In this document: in pieces, positions 33,761-42,062 of the stretch
How positions within the stretch are numbered: position 1 is the first letter of the stretch
Layout: each line of letters opens with the position of its first letter
DNA from: Streptomyces sp. CB02400
GTDB lineage: Bacteria > Actinomycetota > Actinomycetes > Streptomycetales > Streptomycetaceae
NCBI RefSeq assembly: GCF_001905725.1
Contig: NZ_LIWB01000025.1
Span: forward strand, 1 to 64,000
DNA: 64,000 nucleotides
Direction of reading: 5' to 3'
Translations under genes and position numbers: made by a program
The notes under the pieces: generated by a model
What the model was told of the DNA's origin: nothing
What the model saw: only the letters and a program-made list of their open reading frames with translations
Database searches by the model: none

Positions 33761-35299
33761 ATGGCTCATCTGCGTTCCAGACGCCGGCTCGCCCTCGCCG
33801 TGCCCGTCGTGCTCTCCCTGACCGCCTCGCTCGGTTTCCTGCCGACGGCGGCCTCGGCGGCCTCGGCGGCCCCCCGGGCGGTGTCGGCCGAGCAGGCGAC
33901 GGACGCGCCCGCCCTGGCGTACGTCGTCAACACCAAGGCGGACCGCCGCACGATCGCGTCGGTGGAGCGGGCGATCGCCGCGGCCGGCGGGAAGGTCGTG
34001 GTCACGTACGACAGGATCGGCGTGATCGTCGTCCACTCGGCGAACCCGGACTTCGGCGAGGAGATCCGCGCGGCGCGCGGGGTCCAGTCGGCCGGCGCCA
34101 CCCGCACCGCGCCGCTGACAGCGGCCGGGACGACGGACGAGGGCGCCGCCGACTTCGTGACGGCCGCCGAGGCCGCGCGGACGGAGGCCGTCTCCGCGCG
34201 GACCCCCGGCAGCGAGCCGCTCGAGGCCGACCAGTGGGACCTGCGGGCGATCGGCGCCGACAAGGCCGCGAAGATCAACGACGGCAGCCGCAGGGTGACC
34301 GTCGCCGTGATCGACACCGGCGTCGACGACACCCACCCGGACCTCGCCCCGAACTTCTCCGCCTCCCAGTCGGCCAACTGCGTCGGCGGCAAGGCGGACA
34401 CCAGCGAGGGCGCCTGGCGGCCGTACACGGCCGACGACTACCACGGCACCCATGTGGCCGGTGAGATCGCCGCGGCCCGCAACGGCGTCGGCGTCGCCGG
34501 TGTCGCACCCGGCGTGAAGGTGGCCGGCATCAAGGTCAGCGACCCGGACAACGGCCTCTTCTACCCGGAGAACGTCGTCTGCGCGTTCGTGTTCGCCGCC
34601 GACCACGGCGTGGAGATCACGAACAACAGCTACTACGTCGACCCGTGGCTCTACAACTGCATGGACGACCCGGACCAGAAGGCGATCGTCGACGCGGTCA
34701 ACCGGGCCCAGCTCTACGCGCAGCGCAAGGGCACCCTGCACCTCGCCTCGGCCGGGAACTCCAACCACGACCTGGCCTCCGACGCGATCGTCGACGACTC
34801 CAGCCCCGACGACTCCACGCCGGTCGAGCGCACCATCGACCCGAGCGAGTGCTTCGACGTGCCGACCCAGCTTCCGGGCATCGTCACCGTCAGCGCGACG
34901 GGTGTGCAGAACCTCAAGTCGTACTACTCCACCTACGGCAAGGGCGTCGTCGACGTCGCCGCGCCGGGCGGCGACCGCAAGTACCAGCTCCCGGACACGC
35001 CGTCGAAGGACGGCCGCATCCTGTCCACCATGCCGAACGGCGAGTACGCCTGGCTGCAGGGCACCTCGATGGCCTCGCCGCACGCCGCCGGTGTCGCCGC
35101 GCTGCTGAAGTCCGAGCACCCGTGGGCCTCCCCCGCCCAGCTGCAGGCTCTGCTGAAGGCCCAGGCGAACAACCCGGGCTGCCCCGAGTCCTACGACCAG
35201 GACGGCGACGGCGCGCAGGACGCGACCTGCGAGGGCGGCAGCCGGGTCAACGGCTTCTACGGCTTCGGCATCGTCGACGCGCTGCGCGCCGTCAAGTGA
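33761..35299 (+). CDS. Secreted subtilisin-like serine protease (S8), copy 1
   Basis: 512 residues, ATG at 33761. Signal peptide: RSRRRLALAVPVVLSLTASL, cleavage near ASA. A propeptide of about 100 residues (inhibitor I9-like, YDRIGVIVVHS) is followed by the catalytic domain with Asp185 (VAVIDTGVDDTHPDL), His228 (YHGTHVAGEIAA), the oxyanion Asn in SAGNSNHDLAS and Ser436 (GTSMASPHAAG). The catalytic domain has four extra cysteines. It is an exported protease, probably for nutrition or development. It is the tandem homologue of the next gene. Confidence 0.95.
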   Translation: MAHLRSRRRLALAVPVVLSLTASLGFLPTAASAASAAPRAVSAEQATDAPALAYVVNTKADRRTIASVERAIAAAGGKVVVTYDRIGVIVVHSANPDFGEEIRAARGVQSAGATRTAPLTAAGTTDEGAADFVTAAEAARTEAVSARTPGSEPLEADQWDLRAIGADKAAKINDGSRRVTVAVIDTGVDDTHPDLAPNFSASQSANCVGGKADTSEGAWRPYTADDYHGTHVAGEIAAARNGVGVAGVAPGVKVAGIKVSDPDNGLFYPENVVCAFVFAADHGVEITNNSYYVDPWLYNCMDDPDQKAIVDAVNRAQLYAQRKGTLHLASAGNSNHDLASDAIVDDSSPDDSTPVERTIDPSECFDVPTQLPGIVTVSATGVQNLKSYYSTYGKGVVDVAAPGGDRKYQLPDTPSKDGRILSTMPNGEYAWLQGTSMASPHAAGVAALLKSEHPWASPAQLQALLKAQANNPGCPESYDQDGDGAQDATCEGGSRVNGFYGFGIVDALRAVK

Positions 35300-35363
35300 C
35301 CCGCGCCACTCCGCACTTCCCGCCCGCCCGTCCGACCGCACTCGTGAACGAACTGGAGACTTC

Positions 35364-36896
35364 ATGACCGCGTCCCACCCGCGTCACCGCCGCGCGCTCG
35401 CCATCCCGGCCGGGATGGCCATGGCGACGGCGCTCGCCTTCCTGCCGAACACCGCGGCCACGGCCGCCCCGGCCGACACGGCGCCGGCCGCGGCCTCCGC
35501 CGACGCGACCCCGCTCAGCTACGTGGTCAACGTCCGGGGCGGGCACGGCACGTCGGCGCACGTGAAGAAGGCGATCGGCAAGGCCGGCGGGACCATCGTG
35601 ACGTCGTACGACAAGATCGGTGTCATCGTCGTCCACTCGTCGGACGCCGACTTCGCGAAGACCATCCGCAAGGTGCGCGGAGTGCAGTCGGCCGGTGCCA
35701 CCCGCACCGCGCCGCTGCCGTCGGCGGCCACCACGGACATGGGCACCCCGAAGGCGCTCAGCGCCTCCGAGATCGCCCGGGCCGAGTCTGCGGCGGCCGA
35801 GGGCCAGGACCCGCTCCAGGGCCTGCAGTGGGACCTGCCCGCCATCAAGGCGGACAAGGCGCACGAGAAGTCGCTGGGCAGCTCGAAGGTGACCGTCGCC
35901 GTCATAGACACCGGTGTGGACGACACCCACCCGGACATCGCGCCCAACTTCGACCGGGACGCGTCGGTCAACTGCGTGTCGGGCAAGCCGGACACCAGCG
36001 ACGGTGCCTGGCGGCCGAGCGCGGAGGAGAGCCCGCACGGCACGCATGTCGCCGGTGAGATCGCCGCCGCGAAGAACGGCGTCGGCATGACCGGTGTCGC
36101 GCCGGGCGTGAAGGTGTCGGGCATCAAGGTGTCCAACCCGGACGGCTTCTTCTACACCGAGGCCGTGGTGTGCGGCTTCGTGTGGGCGGCCGAGCACGGG
36201 GTCGACGTCACCAACAACAGCTATTACACCGACCCCTGGTACTTCAACTGCACGGACGACCCCGACCAGAAGGCGCTCGTCGAGGCCGTCACCCGGGCGT
36301 CGCGGTACGCGGAGCGCAAGGGCGCGGTGAACGTGGCCGCGGCCGGCAACGAGAACTACGACCTCGCGTCCGACGAGATCACCGACCCGGTCTCCCCCAA
36401 CGACTCCACCCCGTCGGACCGGGTGATCGACCCGTCCGAGTGCTACGACATCCCGACCCAGCTTCCGGGTGTGGTGACGGTCGCGGCGACCGGCGCGAAG
36501 GGGCTGAAGTCGTCGTTCTCCAACTACGGCCGGGGTGTCGTCGACATCGCCGCGCCGGGCGGTGACTCGACGGCGTACCAGAAGCCGGAACCGCCCGCCA
36601 CCAGCGGTCTGATCCTGGGCACGCTGCCCGGCGGGTCGTGGGGCTACATGGCGGGTACGTCGATGGCGTCCCCGCATGTCGCGGGCGTCGCCGCACTGAT
36701 CAAGTCGACGCACCCGCACGCCTCGCCCGCGCTGGTCAAGGCCCTGCTGTACGCGGAGGCCGACGCCACCGCGTGCACGGACCCGTACGACATCGACGGC
36801 GACGGCAAGGTCGACGCGGTGTGCGAGGGCCCGAAGAACCGCAACGGCTTCTACGGCTGGGGCACGGCCGACGCGCTGGACGCGGTGACGCGGTAG
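35364..36896 (+). CDS. Secreted subtilisin-like serine protease (S8), copy 2
   Basis: 510 residues, ATG at 35364, 64 bases after copy 1. Same layout: signal peptide (RALAIPAGMAMATALAFL), propeptide, and catalytic Asp182, His225 and Ser433. Most of the length aligns with copy 1 without gaps, with long identical stretches such as VDDTHPD, DDPDQKA and PTQLPG. The two arose by tandem duplication. The C-terminal parts (DPYDIDGDGKVDAVCEG) also match. A terminator follows. Confidence 0.95.
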   Translation: MTASHPRHRRALAIPAGMAMATALAFLPNTAATAAPADTAPAAASADATPLSYVVNVRGGHGTSAHVKKAIGKAGGTIVTSYDKIGVIVVHSSDADFAKTIRKVRGVQSAGATRTAPLPSAATTDMGTPKALSASEIARAESAAAEGQDPLQGLQWDLPAIKADKAHEKSLGSSKVTVAVIDTGVDDTHPDIAPNFDRDASVNCVSGKPDTSDGAWRPSAEESPHGTHVAGEIAAAKNGVGMTGVAPGVKVSGIKVSNPDGFFYTEAVVCGFVWAAEHGVDVTNNSYYTDPWYFNCTDDPDQKALVEAVTRASRYAERKGAVNVAAAGNENYDLASDEITDPVSPNDSTPSDRVIDPSECYDIPTQLPGVVTVAATGAKGLKSSFSNYGRGVVDIAAPGGDSTAYQKPEPPATSGLILGTLPGGSWGYMAGTSMASPHVAGVAALIKSTHPHASPALVKALLYAEADATACTDPYDIDGDGKVDAVCEGPKNRNGFYGWGTADALDAVTR

Positions 36897-36920
36897 TCGC
36901 CGGTCCTGCGGGAGCCGTGT

Positions 36921-36954
36921 GAGAGGGGCCGGGCGATCGCGCCCGGCCCCTCTC
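36921..36954 (+). terminator. Terminator of the subtilase pair
   Basis: GAGAGGGGCCGGGC at 36921-36934 pairs with GCCCGGCCCCTCTC at 36941-36954 over 14 bp with a 6-nt loop, 24 bases after the stop codon. Confidence 0.8.
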
Positions 36955-36970
36955 GCGGCATAGTGCGGTC

Positions 36971-38332
36971 ATGACTGATCTCGCGTCCGTGTGGTCCGCC
37001 CTGGGCGGCGATCCCGCCCTCCTCTCTCGCGTGTCGGCCGTCGAACGGCCCGGTGTGCTGGGTGCCCGGCTGCCGGTACGGGAACTGGCGCGCGCCTGTG
37101 TCGGCGCGTGCGCGCTGGCCGCCGCCGAGCTGGGGGCGCGGCGGACGGGCGGCGGCGAGGTGCCAGCGGTGCGGGTGGACGACGGGGCGGTGGCCACGGC
37201 GTTCGTCAGCGAGCGGCATCTGCTGGTCGGCGGGCGGGCCCCGGAGACGTTCGCTCCGCTGTCGCGGTTCTGGCGCACGGCCGACGGGTGGGTGCGCACG
37301 CACGCCAACTATCCGCACCACCGGGCCCGGCTGCTGGCCGTGCTGGGCGTGCCGGAGGACCCGGACGCGGTGGCGGCGGCGCTCGCGGAGCGCTCCGCGC
37401 GGGAGGTCGAGGAGGCGGTGTGCGCGGCAGGGGGGCTCGCCGTCGCTCTGCGGACGCCCGAGGAGTGGGCGGCGCACGCGCAAGGCGTGGAGGTGGCCGG
37501 GCGCCCCCTGGTGGAGCGCGAGCGGCTGGATTCGGCCCCCGCGCGGGTGTTCGCTCCGGTGGGCCGGGATCCGCTGCTGCCCGCGGCGGGGCTGCGGGTG
37601 CTGGATCTCACGCGGGTGATCGCGGGGCCGGTCGCCACCCGTACGCTCGCGCTGCTGGGTGCGGACGTGTTGCGCGTGGACGCGCCGGGGCTGCCCGAAA
37701 TCGTCGACCAGCACGCCGACACGGGGTTCGGGAAGCGGTCTGCGCTGCTGGACCTTTCGGTCGGCCGGGAGGTGTTCGAGGAGCTGCTCGCGACGGCGGA
37801 CGTGGTGGTGACGGGGTACCGGCCGGGGGCTCTGGATCGTTTCGGGCTGACACCTCGGGCGCTGGCGGAGCGGCGGCCGGGGGTGGTGGTGGCGCAGTTG
37901 TCGGCGTGGGGGGCGTACGGGCCGTGGGGGGATCGGCGGGGGTTCGACAGTCTGGTGCAGGTGGCGACGGGGGTCGCGGCGGTCGAGGGTTCTTCGGCGG
38001 GGCGGCCGGGGGTGCTGCCGGCGCAGGCGCTCGACCATGGCACGGGGTACTTGTTGGCGGCGGGGGTGTTGCGGGCGCTCAGTGAGCAGGGGGAGGGGGG
38101 TGGGAGCAGGGTTGTGCGGGTGGCGTTGGCGCGGACGGCGGGGTGGCTGCTGGAGGGGCCCCGAAGCGGCGGGGCTTCCGCCGATGTGCCTGTGGCCCAG
38201 TGGCTCGCGGAGCGGGACAGCTCGCTGGGGAGGCTGCGGTACGCCCTGTCGCCGGTGGTGTTCGAGGGTGGGCCGCGTGACTGGGCGCGGGCGCCGGGGT
38301 GTTGGGGAGCCGATTCGGCTCGGTGGGTCTGA
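36971..38332 (+). CDS. Class III CoA-transferase (CaiB/BaiF), apparently circularly permuted
   Basis: 453 residues, ATG at 36971. The canonical N-terminal Rossmann part starts only at about residue 208 (RVLDLTRVIAGPVATRTLAL) and contains the catalytic Asp355 in ALDHGTGYLL. The first 190 residues are not foreign: RFWRTADGWVRTHANYPHH, EEAVCAAGGLAVALRTPEEW and VAGRPLVERERL resemble the C-terminal region of normal family members, which is missing from the end here. The likely reaction is CoA transfer between organic acids; the substrate is unknown. Confidence 0.85.
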   Translation: MTDLASVWSALGGDPALLSRVSAVERPGVLGARLPVRELARACVGACALAAAELGARRTGGGEVPAVRVDDGAVATAFVSERHLLVGGRAPETFAPLSRFWRTADGWVRTHANYPHHRARLLAVLGVPEDPDAVAAALAERSAREVEEAVCAAGGLAVALRTPEEWAAHAQGVEVAGRPLVERERLDSAPARVFAPVGRDPLLPAAGLRVLDLTRVIAGPVATRTLALLGADVLRVDAPGLPEIVDQHADTGFGKRSALLDLSVGREVFEELLATADVVVTGYRPGALDRFGLTPRALAERRPGVVVAQLSAWGAYGPWGDRRGFDSLVQVATGVAAVEGSSAGRPGVLPAQALDHGTGYLLAAGVLRALSEQGEGGGSRVVRVALARTAGWLLEGPRSGGASADVPVAQWLAERDSSLGRLRYALSPVVFEGGPRDWARAPGCWGADSARWV

Positions 38333-38369
38333 GGGACCGCGCGGGGTTTCACTCGTCGGCGTCGGCAGG

Positions 38370-38565
38370 GTGCCGCTGCGCCCACCCGTGCCGCCCTAGC
38401 GGCACGACTGCCCACAGCTACGCCAACAGTCGCCAGAGGGCGGGCGCCGCCCCAGCGGCACGACTGCCCACAGCTACGCCAACAGTCGCCAGAGGGCGGG
38501 CGCCGGCCCAGCGGCACGACTGCCCGCAACTGGGGCGGCACGACTGCCCGTAGCTGCGGTGGGGC
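38370..38565. repeat. Dispersed hairpin repeat copy B with 56-bp tandem repeats
   Basis: The core at 38370-38417 (GTGCCGCTGCGCCCACCCGT to AGCGGCACGACTGCCCACAG) matches copy A. Then a 56-bp unit beginning AGCGGCACGACTGCCCACAG starts at 38398, 38454 and 38510, the last copy degenerate, followed by one more GGCGGCACGACTGCCCGTAG. The array fills most of the gap between the CoA-transferase and the CopD-like gene, which otherwise shows nothing. Confidence 0.85.
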
Positions 38566-38629
38566 GCTTGCTGTGGTCGCGGGCTTGCCCGCTTCTGTGG
38601 GGCCTTGTGAAGATCCTGGGGTGAGTTTG

Positions 38630-39616
38630 ATGAGAACCAGGGTTGGGGCGGACAGTGCGCGAAGGAGCGGGCGGGGGCGGGCCGTTGCCGTGCTCGTGTT
38701 GGTGGCGCTCGGGGCGGTGACACCGCTGCTCGGGCCCTCGGCCGCGTTGCGGGGGACCGGGGAGGCCGATGCGCCCGGTAGCGGGGGGATCGGCCTGTTG
38801 CGGGCGGTGTTGTTCGCGGCGTTGTCCATACCCGTCGGCGAGTTGTTCGTGCGGCGGCTGGCGCGTTCCGTACCCGGTGCTCTGCCCGCCGTGCCCCGCA
38901 GTTGGTCGACCGTGGCGAACTCCGTCGGTTTCGTGGCCGCCCTCGGACTGGCCTCCGTGGTGGCCACCGGCAACCTGGTGCCCGGCAGCCTCGCCGACAT
39001 CGACGTCGGCGGTCTCTACGACTCCAGGGACGGCAAGCTCGCCCTCCTGGAGGTCAACGCCTTCCTCGCGGCGGCCCTGTGCGCGGCGTCCGGCCGTCCC
39101 GGCACCCAGGTGTGGCCGCTGGCCGCGGTGACGGTCGCGGAGGCGCTGCGCGCGCATCCGGCGACCGAGTACAGCCCGCTCATCGGCTCCGGGCTGACCC
39201 TGGTGCACCTGGTCTGCGCGTCGCTCTGGGTGGGCGGTCTGCTGCACGCGCTGCGCACCCTGCGGCTGTGGCAGGGAGCGGAGGCGGGCGCCGCGCTGCT
39301 GGGGCGCTACGCGCGCGTGGCGGCCGTTCTGCTCGTCGCCGTCACCGCGACGGGCGTGTGCAGTTCGCTGCGCCGGATGCCGCCGGAGACGATCGTGGAG
39401 CAGTTGACGGACACGGCGTACGGACGGGTCCTGCTCGCCAAGGTGATCCTGATGGCCGGGGTCGCCATCCTCGCCCTGTGGGCCCGGATCCGGCTGGCCC
39501 GCGCGCGGGATCCGCTGACCGCCTGCTCCCCCGCGCGGGCGGAGGTGTACGCGCTCGGCGTGGTGGTCGCGGTGTCGGGGCTGCTGACGGCGCTTCCGGT
39601 GCCGATCCGCTGGTGA
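38630..39616 (+). CDS. CopD-like copper resistance membrane protein
   Basis: 328 residues from ATG at 38630, with GGGGTGAG just upstream; GTG at 38621 is an alternative. About eight membrane segments. The C-terminal half is a CopD domain: LTLVHLVCASLWVGGLLHAL, GRYARVAAVLLVAVTATGV, and YGRVLLAKVILMAGVAILAL. CopD proteins move copper across the membrane together with CopC; no CopC gene is present, so the metal is an inference from the family. Confidence 0.85.
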   Translation: MRTRVGADSARRSGRGRAVAVLVLVALGAVTPLLGPSAALRGTGEADAPGSGGIGLLRAVLFAALSIPVGELFVRRLARSVPGALPAVPRSWSTVANSVGFVAALGLASVVATGNLVPGSLADIDVGGLYDSRDGKLALLEVNAFLAAALCAASGRPGTQVWPLAAVTVAEALRAHPATEYSPLIGSGLTLVHLVCASLWVGGLLHALRTLRLWQGAEAGAALLGRYARVAAVLLVAVTATGVCSSLRRMPPETIVEQLTDTAYGRVLLAKVILMAGVAILALWARIRLARARDPLTACSPARAEVYALGVVVAVSGLLTALPVPIRW

Positions 39617-39723
39617 ACGGGGATTCGCGACCCGTACGGACATTCCCGGCGTCCGAAGGTGCGGGCCGTGTGGAGGGGCCTGACGGGCAGCGGTGTCGGT
39701 CCCGGCCCGTATCCTCGTGAACC

Positions 39724-40707
39724 ATGCTCGATGACCTCACGACCGCAGCGTCCTCCCCCACCGTGTGGCCGGCCGCGTATCCGCAGGGATACGCGGTCGT
39801 CGACGTGGAGACCACGGGGCTGGCCCGGGACGACCGCATCATCTCCGCGGCCGTCTACCGGCTGGACGCGCGCGGCGAGGTCGAGGACCACTGGTACACG
39901 GTGGTCAATCCGGAGCGGGACCCGGGCCCGGTGTGGATACACGGTCTGACGAGCGACGTGCTGGAGGGGGCGCCCCTCTTCCAGGACATCGCCGCGGAGT
40001 TCGCGGCCCGGCTGGAGGGCCGGGTGCTGGTCGCGCACAACGCGGTCTTCGACTGGCAGATGATCGCCCGGGAGTACGCCCGCGCGCGGAGCGAGGCACC
40101 GGTGAAGCAGCGGCTGTGCACCATCGTCCTCTCCAAGGAGCTGAAGCTTCCGCTGCCCAACCACAAGCTGGAGTCGCTCGCCGCGCACTTCGGTGTCGTA
40201 CAGCGGCGGGCGCATCACGCGCTGGACGACGCGCGGGTGCTGGCGGAGGCGTTCCGGCCCAGTCTGCGGGCCGCGGCGGCGGGCGGCGTACGGCTGCCGC
40301 TGCACGAGTGCCTGCCGCTGACCGAGTGGACGGACCGTCCCCGCACCGGACAGCAGGCGGGCCCCGGCGGCTACCGGCCGACCAGTTGGCGCCCGTCCCG
40401 CAAGCGGCCCGCGTGCCCGTACCCCAATCCGGGGCGGTACGAGCCGGGCGGGCGGCTCAAGCAGGGCATGCGGGTGGCGTTCTCCGGGGACACCTCGGTC
40501 GAGCGGGACCTGCTGGAGGACCGCGCGACGGAGGCGGGCCTGCATGTCGCCGGCAGCCTGTCCCGGCTCACCAGCCTCCTCGTCACCAACGATCCGGACT
40601 CGGGCACGTCCAAGGTGGTCAAGGCCCGGCAGTACGGCACCCCGGTCGTCGACGAGGCCGCGTTCGGCCAGCTCCTCGGGGACGTCGAAGCCGCGCCGGA
40701 AGGCTGA
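39724..40707 (+). CDS. DEDDh 3'-5' exonuclease with C-terminal BRCT domain
   Basis: 327 residues, ATG at 39724. DnaQ-type exonuclease at about residues 20-180: VVDVETTG (first Asp and Glu), HNAVFDWQMI (second Asp) and HHALDDARVL (His and last Asp). A linker with Arg/Pro leads to a BRCT domain at about 245-320 (MRVAFSGDTSVERDLLEDRA and LVTNDPDSGTSKVVKARQYG). It is related to the proofreading epsilon subunit but stands alone. The role is probably in repair or processing of single-stranded DNA ends. Confidence 0.93.
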   Translation: MLDDLTTAASSPTVWPAAYPQGYAVVDVETTGLARDDRIISAAVYRLDARGEVEDHWYTVVNPERDPGPVWIHGLTSDVLEGAPLFQDIAAEFAARLEGRVLVAHNAVFDWQMIAREYARARSEAPVKQRLCTIVLSKELKLPLPNHKLESLAAHFGVVQRRAHHALDDARVLAEAFRPSLRAAAAGGVRLPLHECLPLTEWTDRPRTGQQAGPGGYRPTSWRPSRKRPACPYPNPGRYEPGGRLKQGMRVAFSGDTSVERDLLEDRATEAGLHVAGSLSRLTSLLVTNDPDSGTSKVVKARQYGTPVVDEAAFGQLLGDVEAAPEG

Positions 40708-40804
40708 CCGGGGCGCCGGGCACGACCGTACGGACGGGTGATTGGCGGGCGACTCGCCCGGCGCCCGCTCGCCCGCGCCGGGCCGACGGCCCACCCTGTG
40801 GCCC

Positions 40805-41038
40805 ATGGCGACATGCGAAGTCTGCGGCAACAGCTACGGAATGACCTTCGAGGTGCACGCGCAGGGCGCGGTGCACGTCTTCGACTGCTTCTCCTGTGCG
40901 ATCCACCGCATGGCCCCGATCTGCGAGCACTGCAGGGTGCAGATCATCGGCCAGGGCGTCGAGGCCGACGGTCACTGGTTCTGCGGCGCCCACTGCGCCC
41001 GCGCGGAGGGAAAGGCGGGGATCGTCGACAAGGTGTGA
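40805..41038 (+). CDS. Small zinc-binding protein, unknown function
   Basis: 77 residues from ATG at 40805 (MATCEVCGNSYGM). Eight cysteines in pairs (C4/C7, C28/C31, C40/C43, and FCGAHC near the end) would bind two zinc ions, in a double zinc-ribbon layout. The segment VFDCFSCAIHRMAPICEHCR is characteristic. A ribosome binding site is not obvious. It is conserved in actinobacteria in my recollection, with no assigned function. Confidence 0.78.
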   Translation: MATCEVCGNSYGMTFEVHAQGAVHVFDCFSCAIHRMAPICEHCRVQIIGQGVEADGHWFCGAHCARAEGKAGIVDKV

Positions 41039-41087
41039 GGACGTACCCGCCTCAATGCACCCCGCGACCGAGTTGTACGGTCGTGGG

Positions 41088-41882
41088 GTGTACCGCTTCT
41101 TGTTGTCCCGCCAATGGGTGATCATCACGCTGGTCGCCCTGCTCCTCATCCCCACGATGATCTGGCTGGGCTTCTGGCAGATGGACCGCTACGGGGAGCG
41201 CGACGCCCGGAACCGGCTGGTCGCCGACGCGCTGGCCGCCGATCCGGTGCCGGTGGAGCGGCTCGCCGCGCCGGGGGACGCCGTGACGCGCGCCGAGCGG
41301 TACCGCACCGTGACCGCCAAGGGGCGCTTCGACACCGATGACGAGGTCGTCGTCCGCCGCCGTACCAACGCCGACGACCGGGTCGGCTTCCACGTCCTGA
41401 CCCCCTTCGTCCTCGACGACGGCAAGGTCCTGCTGGTCAACCGGGGCTGGATCCCCGCGGAGGCGGGCCAGACCGCGTTCCCCGAGGTTCCCGCGCCGCC
41501 GCGCGGCGAGGTCACGATCAAGGGCCGGCTGATGCCCGACGAGACGACCGAGGCGAGCGGCATCAAGGACCTCGAGGGGCTGCCGGACCGGCAGATCATG
41601 CTGATCAACAGCGAGCAGGAGGCGGAGCGCCTCGGTGCCCAGGTGCTCGGCGGCTATGTGGCGCAGACGGCGCCCGAACCGAAGGACGGCACCCCGGAGC
41701 GGCTCGGGGACCCCGGCAAGGAGAACTCCGCGCTGAACTACGCGTACGCCGTCCAGTGGTGGCTGTTCGCGGCGGCCGTGCCGGTCGGCTGGTTCGTGCT
41801 GGCCCGCCGCGAGGCCCGGGAGCGGTCCCGCGCGGCGGCCGGGGCGGCGGACGCCGAGGAGACGGAACCGGCGGCGGTGTAG
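41088..41882 (+). CDS. SURF1-family cytochrome oxidase assembly protein
   Basis: 264 residues if GTG at 41088 (VYRFLLSRQW) is used; ATG at 41055 would add 11 residues. It has two membrane segments, near the N-terminus (WVIITLVALLLIPTMIWLGF) and C-terminus (WWLFAAAVPVGWFVLARR). SURF1 hallmarks are GFWQMDRYGERDARN, the FHVLTPFVLDDGKVLLVNRG core and WIPAE. SURF1 helps insert heme in cytochrome c oxidase of the aa3 type. A 13-bp tandem repeat (GGGGACACGCGCC twice, 41894-41919) follows the gene. Confidence 0.9.
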   Translation: MYRFLLSRQWVIITLVALLLIPTMIWLGFWQMDRYGERDARNRLVADALAADPVPVERLAAPGDAVTRAERYRTVTAKGRFDTDDEVVVRRRTNADDRVGFHVLTPFVLDDGKVLLVNRGWIPAEAGQTAFPEVPAPPRGEVTIKGRLMPDETTEASGIKDLEGLPDRQIMLINSEQEAERLGAQVLGGYVAQTAPEPKDGTPERLGDPGKENSALNYAYAVQWWLFAAAVPVGWFVLARREARERSRAAAGAADAEETEPAAV

Positions 41883-42062
41883 CGGGCCCCACCGGGGACA
41901 CGCGCCGGGGACACGCGCCGTAGCCGGGAATGACCGGTCCGTGCTGTGACCTGCGCTCCTCTCCCGGTTCGGGGCGCTCTGTGCGAGAGTGACGCGGCGC
42001 ACCGGACGGGCCGTGCGCGCGGCTCTCCCCGAGGGCACCCAGCACACCGAGGACGGTGATGC

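Noticed and set aside
38398..38530. CRISPR-like array
   Set aside because: The 56-bp units are contiguous tandem repeats without variable spacers, and no cas genes are near.
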